A program made the position numbers and the translations under genes. Below, in pieces: positions 1 to 7,910 of a DNA stretch of 64,000 nucleotides. The notes under the pieces were generated by a model that was not told the origin of the DNA, did not search any database, and saw only the letters and a list, made by a program, of their open reading frames with translations. The stretch's first letter is position 1, and the number at the start of each line of letters is the position of its first letter. The stretch is from Stenomitos rutilans HA7619-LM2. Lineage in GTDB: Bacteria > Cyanobacteriota > Cyanobacteriia > Leptolyngbyales > Leptolyngbyaceae. Where the stretch lies: NCBI GenBank assembly GCA_019358945.1, contig JAHHIE010000015.1:56022-120021 (forward strand). The letters are read 5' to 3'.

Positions 1-1
1 C

Positions 2-151
2 GAAGTGGCTCGCTTTGCCAGAGACGTGCTGAAGATCAAGCATGTCACAGTTGAAGTGCGTGAAGCTCCCCCCACACCTACACAGGAGCTTCTACAGGAG
101 ATCCTAGCCGAACTGCAGCGCATTTATGCACTACTGAAGGAGCGATCGTAG
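2..151 (+). CDS. C-terminal end of an unidentified protein (cut by window edge)
   Basis: An open frame enters from the left edge and ends at TAG 149-151, giving 49 residues that finish with QRIYALLKERS. The tail looks like an amphipathic helix rich in Leu, Glu and Gln, preceded by a short Pro/Thr stretch. I do not recognise the family. It is followed at once by an IS remnant, so it may belong to mobile or accessory DNA. Only the reading frame supports it. Confidence 0.4.
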   Translation, partial: EVARFARDVLKIKHVTVEVREAPPTPTQELLQEILAELQRIYALLKERS

Positions 152-169
152 AAAAGTAGTCCAGGTAGG

Positions 170-352
170 CTACAGCATGTGCCTGGAAGTGCAATTTCTC
201 CTGTTGAGGCTCCTCCCTCCTGCTTGACTGACAAATCTCTTTTGTAAGCGATTGTCTTGGGCCGTGACACCCACATAGCCCTCTTGTCCCGGTAGGCGGT
301 CTTGAATGCGTGCCCATTGATCATCGCTCAAAGCGTCACGTCGAGTCGTCAT
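170..352 (-). pseudogene. IS5-like transposase, N-terminal remnant
   Basis: The first ~36 codons (352 down to about 245) begin MTTRRDALSDDQWARI and continue DRLPGQEGYVGVTAQDNRL. This resembles the N-terminal domain (DUF4096-like) of IS5-family DDE transposases. After that the frame runs into unrelated sequence (QKRFVSQAGG) and stops at 60 aa, so the catalytic DDE domain is missing. An IS-end-like sequence lies at 398-418, about 50 bp before the start, as expected for the element's left end. I read it as a dead 5' fragment left by deletion. The family assignment is from memory of the motif. Confidence 0.6.
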
Positions 353-397
353 GGTGGTGCTAGTCAGGTGCGTTAATGGTGTTTTCCCTCTAGCTCA

Positions 398-418
398 ACT
401 AATTAATGACACGCTCTA
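398..418 (-). repeat. IS-end-like terminal sequence
   Basis: On the minus strand this reads GAGCGTGTCATTAATTAG, just upstream of the transposase remnant starting at 352. A related GAGCGTGTC begins the IS at 63905, and a similar minus-strand GAGCGCGTCATCAATC lies at about 525-540. Confidence 0.45.
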
Positions 419-419
419 G

Positions 420-544
420 GGGCTGTCATCAATTACGCATACACATGACTTGCAGTAAGGGTTCCAGCCCCTAGCCTTGTGAGGACGGGCGCGGTAGGGC
501 TGATACTCAAGGTGTCTAAGCTTGATTGATGACGCGCTCTAGGG
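420..544. repeat. Possible ~125-bp MITE or nested IS end
   Basis: The segment starts with GTCATCAAT (425-433) and ends with its exact inverse ATTGATGAC (525-533). It is flanked by two related copies of a GACRCGCTCTAGGG-type sequence (409-422 and 531-544). There is no coding potential. It could be a non-autonomous relative of the adjacent IS remnant or the leftover of a second insertion. Confidence 0.35.
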
Positions 545-852
545 AAAGTTGACCTTAAGGATGCATTTTGGGCGGCACTTTGGTACTATGTATATAGTTA
601 GGATTCATCCGATTGGGGGATTCCGCACTAAGTTCTCAGCTTTGTTAAAACTTTTTGTTTTTGCTGATTTTAATTTAAGAGCAACCCGAGAAACGTTTCT
701 AAAGCTTTATTAGGATTACTGGTCGCATTTAGTACGCTTACTAGGCACTCCTATAGGGGTTGATACAAGCGCTTACAATGCTTGATGGTACTTTGCCATT
801 ATCTCCATCCATAGGTTGCATTCATCCATCTGGAAGCTATGGGGTTTTCTGA
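545..852. other. Intergenic region upstream of the anti-sigma gene
   Basis: AT-rich 308-bp stretch with no ORF, clear hairpin or repeat that I can support. It presumably carries the promoter of the gene starting at 853. Confidence 0.3.
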
Positions 853-1281
853 GTGATTGCTGTTTCATCTCGTCCTGTCAAGCGCCACTGGAATACGGTT
901 AGCTTTGCCTCTACGCTGTACCTCATTCCAGTTTTGGATTTGTTGTTGGCGGAAATCCCAAATCGTTGGAAGGCAGAGATCCGGCTAGGGTTGCAAGAAG
1001 CGTTAGTGAATGCTGCTAAGCACGGCAACGCCTTGGATCCCAGCAAGACGGTTCTTGTGCGGTTTTCGGTTGTTGCCAATCAGCATTGGTGGGTTATCTC
1101 AGACCAGGGTGCTGGTTTCAACACACCTGAAGAGGCGCTGCCTTGTGACGAGCAGGAGTGCGGGCGCGGTATGTATATCCTTCACCAAATTTTCGATCAG
1201 GTTCAGTGGAATCATCAAGGAACTGAACTGCGCCTCTGTAAGTGCGTCAGAAGTCCTTATCGGTTGCCTTTATTGACTTAG
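853..1281 (+). CDS. Anti-sigma regulatory factor (RsbW/SpoIIAB-like Ser/Thr kinase)
   Basis: A 142-aa single-domain GHKL ATPase. The N box reads EALVNAAKHGN (about residues 49-59), the G1 box DQGAGF (about 84-89) and the G2 region GRGMYIL (about 104-110). Members of this family bind ATP and phosphorylate an anti-anti-sigma (STAS) partner or sequester a sigma factor in the cytoplasm. The start is GTG at 853; no strong Shine-Dalgarno is visible. No STAS or PP2C partner gene lies nearby, so the target is unknown. The fold assignment is secure and the exact role is inferred. Confidence 0.85.
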   Translation: MIAVSSRPVKRHWNTVSFASTLYLIPVLDLLLAEIPNRWKAEIRLGLQEALVNAAKHGNALDPSKTVLVRFSVVANQHWWVISDQGAGFNTPEEALPCDEQECGRGMYILHQIFDQVQWNHQGTELRLCKCVRSPYRLPLLT

Positions 1282-1346
1282 GTCGGTTAAGCAATCTTAT
1301 CGGCCGCTTGACTTTATTCCATGCGAGATGCGTCTGCGTTTAGCCT

Positions 1347-2048
1347 TTACTGGTTTGAGTCGCTCTCACTGGTGTTGTCAACAAAGTGGTAGGGCGGTAA
1401 CGCGCCTCCTAAAGCAATTTGCCATTCGGGGTGCTGCGCCTGCAAGGTTTGGATTGTTTGGCGAAGTTGCTGCTCTCGATCGTATGCGAGTAGCAGGTGA
1501 AGGGTCTTGTTTCCTGTTTGGTCTTCGCTCAAGCGACAGTGGCGATATGTTTGAGTGATGGTCTGCTCAATTTGCTTGAACGCTGCTTGCTGCTGTTGTT
1601 GGTGCAAGAGCTGGGCTTGAAACTGTTGCTTCTTGGCAAGGAAATAATCTTTACCCTTGATTGCTGAGCCAATGGCTAGCTCTGGTAACGTTTGAGGTAT
1701 GAGTTTGAGCGTGTATTCGGCCTTTCCTTCTAATTGGGCCAGCTTGTTGAGATAGGTCTGCTGCTGGGTGTACAAATGTGCTTTTAAGCCTTCCAGCGAG
1801 TTAAAGCTTGTACCAAAGCGCAAGGGTAGGATGGTTGTTTGCACAAACAAGTCACGAATGACGCGATCGTGCCCAAGGACAGCTTGCATGAGAAGAGTGT
1901 CGTCCTGTTTGAGGGCGTCTAAGGAGATGGCTGGCTCAACCAACGCAGAGAGCTGCCCAGTCTCGATCGATTGCACCAAAGCAACAATGCCGTGTGGCAA
2001 GTTTAAAGGTGCAGGGGGTGTTTTACAAAAAGCGTAGGTATACATCAA
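1347..2048 (-). CDS. GvpL/GvpF-family gas vesicle protein
   Basis: A 233-aa protein starting MMYTYAFC with the family's internal landmark LPLRFGTSF (about residues 76-84) and a C-terminal beta-rich segment ending in QIALGGALPPYHFV. GvpF/L proteins are minor structural or assembly factors of gas vesicles and can bind GvpA. The middle (about 125-170) is Lys/Gln-rich and probably coiled coil. The start codon overlaps the stop of the upstream 586-codon gene by 4 bp (ATGA), so the two are translationally coupled. No gvpA, gvpC, gvpN or gvpK is in the window, so this is an orphan family member whose link to gas vesicles is uncertain. Confidence 0.85.
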   Translation of the reverse strand: MMYTYAFCKTPPAPLNLPHGIVALVQSIETGQLSALVEPAISLDALKQDDTLLMQAVLGHDRVIRDLFVQTTILPLRFGTSFNSLEGLKAHLYTQQQTYLNKLAQLEGKAEYTLKLIPQTLPELAIGSAIKGKDYFLAKKQQFQAQLLHQQQQQAAFKQIEQTITQTYRHCRLSEDQTGNKTLHLLLAYDREQQLRQTIQTLQAQHPEWQIALGGALPPYHFVDNTSESDSNQ

Positions 2049-3805
2049 AGGGCGTCCGCAACAAACGCAAGGCTTATACTTAGCTTCATGGTGCCAGTTT
2101 GCCAGTCTTGCTCAATGTCTTCAAGCCACGTAATCGAAACACCGTCTTTTAGCAGCCGATAGGCAAACATGGTTTCATCAAGTTGCTGCTGTAGATGATC
2201 GATGACTGCTGTGATTGGTGTTGGCTGTGAGCCGACTGCCGTGTTAATTTGAACAACTGTGCTGCTGCTTAGCGAAACTACGTCTGACTCAATCGATCGC
2301 CCAGTTGATAAGTCGAGCTGATAGTCTACATCGGTTGCCTTTAAGTGCAATGCTGCAAGCAATCGGAGCGTACCCCGTTGCCAGTGTGCATGGGGTTGTA
2401 ATACTTGGGCAGATATACCTCCTACGAGTCGCATTATATCGTGTGTGCTGCTGGTGATTGACCACAGCAGGTTTGGGACGAGCTCATCCATTAGCAGCAT
2501 GGGGTGCAGCAGCTCAAGACCAGACGTGTTGAGCTGCTGCTCACAACTGTCAATTGCGGCTTGGACAATGAGCGCCAGGTGCGCTTCCTTTTCGCCGCAC
2601 GTTATCTGCTGATGGCGCAGTTGAGCCAGGGTCTGTTCACACTGCTGCTGAGCGGTTTCTTGGGCATAACGCTCTAGAGCCTCGGTTTCGGTCAGCCGCA
2701 CCAAGGTGGTAGGGCTGAGCAGGCGATCAACTGGATTAACGACGGATACATGGGTTTTGGACAGTAAGCCCGCGATCGCAGGCTTTGCCGCTGTGGGCCA
2801 TTGGGAGGCGCTATTTTGAGCCAGCCCAACTGTTTCTTCCATGAGCTCTGCTTCAATCAATTCAGGTTCAATCAATTCAGGATGTCTGGCGCTCTCTTCG
2901 CTGCCATCAGTTTGAGCGATCTGTGTGCTAAAGGCAAAACCCAAGCGAAGTCGGAGGTCGCCCGCTTGCCAGTCTATTCCAGGCTGTAGTAGCTCGATCG
3001 CGACTCCTTGAAGAAATGTATCGAGCCCAGACACACTGGTTTGCAGTTGGCGCAAAACAGCTTGCAGTTGATGCTTTACCTGACAAGGGGAAGCGTCACT
3101 GGCTTCGATCGTTGTGCAGCGGATGGGTAATGCCGACTCATCTGATTGAACGATCGCGGTTGGTTCTAACATCAACTCAGGCGGGTAGCCAGTGGCTAAA
3201 TCAAAACACCAGCGGATGGTGGGCGCTTCTACTTCTAGCATGACCACTAATCGCAGCATGCCACACACCCAGCCTTGCTCCGGTAGCCAGCGCTTTGCGC
3301 GAATGCCTTCAATGAGGTGCATGGCGCTGTAAGAACTGCGAGCAAGACGCCAAAGTAAAGAGGGAATCAGGCTCTCGATTGTGGTGAAAGGGCTAGGCAG
3401 CGGGGAAATGAGGTCAAACGGACTGACTTGAGGTGAATGGCTAATGGCTGGCTGCGGGCTGTTGACTACCGCCTGACGCTCTGCATGCAAGGCATCCAGC
3501 ACGTCGTAGGCTTCTTCGCTTACGTAGGGAAGTAAAGTTTCAAGCTTGTGGGCTTCGCTAAGTGAACCTTCTGGAGCGGCCAACGGGGACAATCGCGCCA
3601 GGTTGATGATCGCTATCAGCCGCTGCATAGCTGCCAGTAGAGTCTCGGAATTTACTGCTGCCGCGATCGGTTGCCCACACGACAGCGGATTCACAAACTT
3701 AAGCACGGTCTGATGCACCGTAGTCCAATCAAATAGTGGAGGTTCTGCTTGCGTTGGACTGGCAGAAGACTTGTCAGATGTGATGAGGAGAGACGGGTTG
3801 GGCAT
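2045..3805 (-). CDS. Large uncharacterised protein with an internally duplicated domain, partner of the GvpL/F gene
   Basis: A 586-aa soluble protein. Residues about 141-293 and 438-583 are clearly two copies of one unit. Copy one has IPSLLWRLARSSYSAMHLIEG and copy two VPNLLWSITSSTHDIMRLVGG. Each copy holds two W-x2-G-x-[LM]-[RK]-L strands (GWVCGMLRL, DWQAGDLRL, HWQRGTLRL, DWQTGTMKL) and one [FL]DL[AS]TG motif. Between the copies lie a Glu-rich linker (302-325) and a Gln-rich, probably coiled-coil helix (370-400). Near residue 97 is EEAYDVLDAL, which recalls the MazG motif, but the rest of a MazG active site is not evident. It overlaps the downstream GvpL/F start by 4 bp. I cannot assign a function; a structural partner of the GvpL/F protein is the context-based guess. 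Confidence 0.75.
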   Translation of the reverse strand: MPNPSLLITSDKSSASPTQAEPPLFDWTTVHQTVLKFVNPLSCGQPIAAAVNSETLLAAMQRLIAIINLARLSPLAAPEGSLSEAHKLETLLPYVSEEAYDVLDALHAERQAVVNSPQPAISHSPQVSPFDLISPLPSPFTTIESLIPSLLWRLARSSYSAMHLIEGIRAKRWLPEQGWVCGMLRLVVMLEVEAPTIRWCFDLATGYPPELMLEPTAIVQSDESALPIRCTTIEASDASPCQVKHQLQAVLRQLQTSVSGLDTFLQGVAIELLQPGIDWQAGDLRLRLGFAFSTQIAQTDGSEESARHPELIEPELIEAELMEETVGLAQNSASQWPTAAKPAIAGLLSKTHVSVVNPVDRLLSPTTLVRLTETEALERYAQETAQQQCEQTLAQLRHQQITCGEKEAHLALIVQAAIDSCEQQLNTSGLELLHPMLLMDELVPNLLWSITSSTHDIMRLVGGISAQVLQPHAHWQRGTLRLLAALHLKATDVDYQLDLSTGRSIESDVVSLSSSTVVQINTAVGSQPTPITAVIDHLQQQLDETMFAYRLLKDGVSITWLEDIEQDWQTGTMKLSISLAFVADAL

Positions 3806-4123
3806 AAGTGACCATCATGGGCTGTTCAAAGGCGATTATGGTAAGAATGCCCATTCCGGAGCCTATCTGCAAGAACAGCAGCCTATTCTTAGTGGAGATT
3901 TGTAAATCTGAGCAAGTTTGAAGGTGAACGCGTAGCGCTAGTCCCTTCATTCTTAGCTGTAGCCACGTTTAGCAGTCGATATTTCATGCGGTTGCTGGTC
4001 AAGTCTCGGTCAGAACGCTCTGCGCAACTTACAATTTTGAGTGTATGGTCATGCCTCGCCATGAACGCTAACGCGCTTAACGACCAGCCCGAATCGCACG
4101 TACCGTTTCTCCCCTTTTGTGTC
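3806..4123. other. Divergent intergenic region between the Gvp-type pair and lgt
   Basis: 318 bp between the minus-strand gene starting at 3805 and the lgt start at 4124. The lgt frame stays open upstream to 3986, but that extension lacks lgt similarity. The region presumably holds both promoters; I see no firm motif. Confidence 0.35.
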
Positions 4124-5011
4124 ATGTCTCTCGTTGCTTTACCGATCGCCGTCTTTACGTCTCCAGGCCCAATGCTGTTGGAATGGGGGCCGTTCTCCAT
4201 CCGTTGGTATGGGTTTTTAATCGCATCGGCTGTGCTGATTGGCGTGACGCTTGCCCAATGGTTAGCTAGTCGCCGTGACGTCAACCCAGATCTGCTTAGC
4301 GATTTGGCACTTTGGCTCGTCATTGCGGCCATTCCGAGCGCGCGGCTTTATTATGTTGCGTTTCAGTGGCAAGAGTATGCCCAGCATCCCGATCAGATTA
4401 TTGCCATTTGGAAAGGTGGGATCGCGATTCACGGTGCCATCTTGGGTGGGTTAGTCGCCAGCTTGCTGTTTGCCCGTCTGCGCCATATTTCCTTCTGGCA
4501 ATTAGCAGATTTAGTAGCACCATCGCTGATTTTGGGGCAGGCGATCGGGCGCTGGGGCAATTTCTTTAATTCGGAAGCGTTTGGTCGTCCGACTGATTTG
4601 CCCTGGAAGCTCTACATTCCTTTGGAGCGCCGTCCGGCTGGCTATGAGGGGTTTGAATACTTTCATCCCACGTTTCTGTACGAGTCGGTCTGGAATCTTA
4701 CGGTGTTCAGTCTTTTGATTGCGCTCTTTTTTTGGGGCTTGAAAGCACCCTCTCGACTGAAGGTTGGTACTCTCTTTTTGGTCTATCTCGTCGCCTATAG
4801 CTGTGGCCGCGTTTGGATTGAGGGGCTGCGTACCGATAGCTTGATGCTAGGCCCATTACGCATTGCCCAGGTCGTTAGCTTGACCCAGATTGCGATCGGG
4901 CTGTTTGGTTTGGCTTGGCTGTATGGTCTCGATCGCGCTCTACCAGACGTAGCCTCACCTCAGAAGCAAACTGCCGCCAAAGCATCGCATCAGCCAAATC
5001 GAATGCCCTAA
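4124..5011 (+). CDS. lgt: Prolipoprotein diacylglyceryl transferase
   Basis: Transfers diacylglycerol from phosphatidylglycerol to the lipobox cysteine of prolipoproteins in the inner membrane. The 295-aa protein has multiple membrane segments and the Lgt signatures [12 protein letters not shown] (catalytic His), the signature [23 protein letters not shown], and the C-terminal [14 protein letters not shown] start at ATG 4124 ([10 protein letters not shown]) because the frame upstream to 3986 encodes a polar stretch unlike the family. The tail after about residue 275 is polar. It stands alone on the plus strand before cobM. Confidence 0.93.
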   Translation: MSLVALPIAVFTSPGPMLLEWGPFSIRWYGFLIASAVLIGVTLAQWLASRRDVNPDLLSDLALWLVIAAIPSARLYYVAFQWQEYAQHPDQIIAIWKGGIAIHGAILGGLVASLLFARLRHISFWQLADLVAPSLILGQAIGRWGNFFNSEAFGRPTDLPWKLYIPLERRPAGYEGFEYFHPTFLYESVWNLTVFSLLIALFFWGLKAPSRLKVGTLFLVYLVAYSCGRVWIEGLRTDSLMLGPLRIAQVVSLTQIAIGLFGLAWLYGLDRALPDVASPQKQTAAKASHQPNRMP

Positions 5012-5160
5012 ACACGTTTTGCACCAGATTTTGCCAAAAAAAACACCCCAGAACCAAAGGCTCCAGGGCGAAATCAGGGTGCATCTACCACTCTATTCTT
5101 CTGCGCTACGGCGACCCGTCCGGAGAAAATGAAATACACGCCATCTAATGCTTCCCTTTT

Positions 5161-6006
5161 GTGACTAACCAACTGCCTCAGCCGCCTGCTGTCCCTTTAC
5201 TCCCTGCGGTCTACATTGTGGGTGCTGGCCCTGGTGCCCCCGATTTGCTGACTGTCAAAGCTCAGCACCTCCTCGCACAGGCAGATGTTGTCTTATTTGC
5301 CGATTCTCTCGTGCCTGAGGCGCTTTTGTACGGTGTACGCTCTGCTGCAGAACTGATACCAACGGCTGCAAAAACCTTGGAAGAAATTGTGCAGCTCATG
5401 GTGGCACGCGTGCAGGCAGGATGTAGTGTCGTTCGGTTACATTCAGGTGATCCCAGTCTTTACAGTGCTGCGCAAGAGCAAATGCAGGCACTATTGGAGG
5501 CTGGCATTCCCTTTGAAGTTGTGCCTGGTATTAGTGCTTTTCAAGCGGCAGCGGCAAAACTTCGTGTTGAGTTAACGCTACCAGGGGTTGTGCAAACTAT
5601 TATCCTGACTCGCATAAGTGGGCGTACAGAGGTGCCCTCAACCGAGGAACTCACTACGCTAGCAGTTCATCAAGCGAGCTTGTGTCTTTACCTGAGTGCA
5701 AAGCATGTTGAGACGGCACAGGCAAAGCTAATGCAGCACTATCCAGCCGACACGCCAGTCGCCATCTGCTTTCGCTTGAGCTGGCAGGATGAAAAAATCT
5801 GGTTAGTGCCGTTGTCCGACATGGCTAAGACGACTCAGCAAGAAAAGCTGACGCGGACAACACTTTATATCGTTAGCCCAGCATTGGCTACTGCAACGGT
5901 ACCAGAGACCGGCATTCATTTAGAAGTCTCTAGCCGTCGATCGCCCTCACGATCGCGTCTTTACAACCCCAGTCATCCGCATCTTTTTCGCCCGTCAAGC
6001 TCATAA
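5161..6006 (+). CDS. cobM: Precorrin-4 C11-methyltransferase
   Basis: An SAM-dependent methyltransferase of the cobalamin (B12) pathway that methylates C11 of precorrin-4 (CobM/CbiF). Evidence is VYIVGAGPGAPDLLTVKA near residues 18-35 (SAM-binding loop of the tetrapyrrole methylase fold), VRLHSGDPSLYSA, and VVPGISAFQAAAA. Start is GTG 5161. The last ~35 residues are a Ser/Arg-rich tail (SSRRSPSRSR) that looks non-conserved. No cobalamin riboswitch is recognisable upstream. An intrinsic terminator follows at 6116. Confidence 0.9.
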   Translation: MTNQLPQPPAVPLLPAVYIVGAGPGAPDLLTVKAQHLLAQADVVLFADSLVPEALLYGVRSAAELIPTAAKTLEEIVQLMVARVQAGCSVVRLHSGDPSLYSAAQEQMQALLEAGIPFEVVPGISAFQAAAAKLRVELTLPGVVQTIILTRISGRTEVPSTEELTTLAVHQASLCLYLSAKHVETAQAKLMQHYPADTPVAICFRLSWQDEKIWLVPLSDMAKTTQQEKLTRTTLYIVSPALATATVPETGIHLEVSSRRSPSRSRLYNPSHPHLFRPSSS

Positions 6007-6115
6007 GTACTGAACGAGCTGATGGGGTAAACACGATCGAGACGATCGTGGTGTGCGTTTCCGGATTGGTGGCGATTCGCTGTGTTGTCATCCTTATGAA
6101 GCACTCATAGGTATA

Positions 6116-6144
6116 AACCCGCCGGATTATCTGGCGGGTTTTTT
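6116..6144 (+). terminator. Intrinsic terminator after cobM
   Basis: Stem AACCCGCC (6116-6123) pairs with GGCGGGTT (6133-6140), followed by a run of T to 6144. It lies 110 bp downstream of the cobM stop. Confidence 0.8.
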
Positions 6145-6242
6145 GTCTACATCGGCAGGGCGCAGTTTGCGCTGAGTAAAGCTGTAAGAATAGAGAAACC
6201 ACCGCGATACAGATTTTGTTGCGATACCTGTAACTTCTGCCT

Positions 6243-6479
6243 ATGAAAGCGCTTGCGATCCTATTGACCTCTCTTCTTCTGGCTGGCTGGATTAGCGCGA
6301 TTGCGATTCTGGCGATCCAAAACTTTAGCCCTGTTTCGCTACGCTTTTTGGGCTTTCAGTCAATTAACATTCCTGTTGGCTTAGTGCTGGCCTTTAGCGT
6401 TGGCATCGGCGTTTTGGGCACCGCGGTCGTTCAACCGTTGCTTGGGCTTTCCAGCTTCCAGCGAGACGACGATGATTAA
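6243..6479 (+). CDS. LapA-domain (DUF1049) small membrane protein
   Basis: 78 aa with two hydrophobic segments (about residues 4-26 and 43-68) joined by AIQNFSPVSLRFLGF. The pattern of a short hairpin with NFSPVSLRFLG is characteristic of the DUF1049 / lipopolysaccharide-assembly-protein-A family. It ends in an acidic tail, QRDDDD. The precise role in cyanobacteria is not established. It stands alone between two terminator-separated units. Confidence 0.75.
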   Translation: MKALAILLTSLLLAGWISAIAILAIQNFSPVSLRFLGFQSINIPVGLVLAFSVGIGVLGTAVVQPLLGLSSFQRDDDD

Positions 6480-6575
6480 GAAAAATTTCGAGTTTTAGGT
6501 GATGAGTTTTAAGTTGAAGCCAGCCGTCTGAAAAACAAAGCTGAGAATTAGCAGCCCTGCCGCTTACCGAACCCT

Positions 6576-7748
6576 TTAAAGTGCGTAGACTTGCCCATCA
6601 ATCAGCAAGCGGGTGATACCCTTTGCTTGCAGATGCGAAGAGGTTTTTTGTAGCACTTGCGCATCAGGCAGCTTAATCACCCGCTGCGTGCGAGGATTTG
6701 AGTAGCGTTTAGCGACTCGATGATTGTCAAAAATGGGCAGCGTTTTTTCTAAAATTTCGGCTTCGGGAATTTGACCCAAATCGCCAAATTCCTTTAACGG
6801 TCTGGCAATCAGCTCCGCTGAGCGATCGACAACCAGATAGCAGGTTCGTGGTAGGGCGGCTTCTGCTAAGGGCAATACCTGTACCAGGGCTTTCCCGGCA
6901 ATGCGGCTTCCTACTAACAGTGCCTCGTCTTCCAGATCATCGTCCAGGTCATCCTCATCTAAATCATCATCATCAAGCCCGTCGTCATCTAGATCATCTT
7001 CTTCATCGTTCTCTAGATCGCTAGCCAACTCTGCTTCTGGCAGCAAGTCTTCTCCAGTAATGGCTTCAGCGGTTTTGGACGGGGTAGCAAACACTGCATC
7101 CCGATCGTCATAGGTTGGATCAAGGTAGGCTTCACCTGCCGCATCAGAAGGTGAGGCCTCATCCCCAAGCGGCTCTATCGGTAATTGTTCTACTGAGTCG
7201 AGCGACTTTGACTTAACGATCGGCGGCGCAATAAATGTGGTTGACGGAGACGCTTCAGGGGGAGCAGAAGAGCGCTTTCGTAGTCGTCGTCCATTGGCTG
7301 TAACAGACAATGGCTCACTTGAAGTTTCCACTTGCGGTTGATGGGGCAGCGGTTCGGTAGGCGCTTCGACGACAACCGTCTTAGCATCAAAGGGTTCTTT
7401 CAGATTGACCGGACTAGGAGCAACTTCCATTACTTCCGGCCCCAGAGCTTCATGCAGTGTCGATATAGTCTGAGGTGCTGGTTCGTTCAGCGTCTTTGAA
7501 GTCTCAGGAGCAAATGCTTCAGAGTCTGAAGTCAGAGATGAGGTGGCCTCGGTTGAGGTGCGGTTTCCCCGCTTCTGCTGAATCAGAATGTCGTATTCTG
7601 CTTCAGAGAAACTCTGTTTGAGAATACGGCTGATTGTACTATTGCTCACACCATAGCGGCTTGCCAGCGTAGAGGTTGTCTCACCTGGTTGCCGATAGAG
7701 TTGTAAAATTTCCTGCTTGTCAGACTCGGACAGTTTTCGAGAGGTCAT
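6576..7748 (-). CDS. Helix-turn-helix protein with long acidic linker
   Basis: 390 aa. Residues about 1-48 form a transposase-like HTH (KQEILQLYRQPGETTSTLAS and YGVSNSTISRIL), as in Helix-turn-helix 23/28 domains. A ~200-residue Ser/Pro/Glu-rich disordered stretch follows, then a strongly acidic Asp/Leu block (about 245-280). The conserved-looking C-terminal domain of ~105 aa contains TCYLVVDRSAELIARPLKEF and ends LLIDGQVYAL. It looks like a resident DNA-binding protein rather than an IS transposase: there is no catalytic domain and no flanking inverted repeats. The function is unknown. Confidence 0.7.
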   Translation of the reverse strand: MTSRKLSESDKQEILQLYRQPGETTSTLASRYGVSNSTISRILKQSFSEAEYDILIQQKRGNRTSTEATSSLTSDSEAFAPETSKTLNEPAPQTISTLHEALGPEVMEVAPSPVNLKEPFDAKTVVVEAPTEPLPHQPQVETSSEPLSVTANGRRLRKRSSAPPEASPSTTFIAPPIVKSKSLDSVEQLPIEPLGDEASPSDAAGEAYLDPTYDDRDAVFATPSKTAEAITGEDLLPEAELASDLENDEEDDLDDDGLDDDDLDEDDLDDDLEDEALLVGSRIAGKALVQVLPLAEAALPRTCYLVVDRSAELIARPLKEFGDLGQIPEAEILEKTLPIFDNHRVAKRYSNPRTQRVIKLPDAQVLQKTSSHLQAKGITRLLIDGQVYAL

Positions 7749-7910
7749 GCTTTAGGCTGCAAAGAGAACAGGCCGTTTGCTTCATTCTATGCTGAAGTGT
7801 TGGCATCTGGAGGCGATCGCCCAATCAGGCCGAGAACCAGGTAGCCTACTTCAACGGCGAAATTCACAGTAAAACCGCTGCTTAAGATGTCTTGCACGCT
7901 GCGTGTCGAA

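Noticed and set aside
1328..1558. Plus-strand ORF opposite the GvpL/F gene
   Set aside because: Overlaps the well-supported minus-strand gene and resembles nothing known.
2300..3805. MazG-type pyrophosphohydrolase assignment
   Set aside because: Only EEAYDVLDAL resembles MazG; the other metal-binding motifs are absent, and most of the protein is the duplicated domain.
5012..5160. Cobalamin riboswitch before cobM
   Set aside because: Only 149 bp, with no recognisable B12-box or matching stems.
6901..7113. Ser/Arg-rich plus-strand ORF
   Set aside because: It is the antisense shadow of the Asp-rich linker of the HTH protein; its composition follows directly from that.
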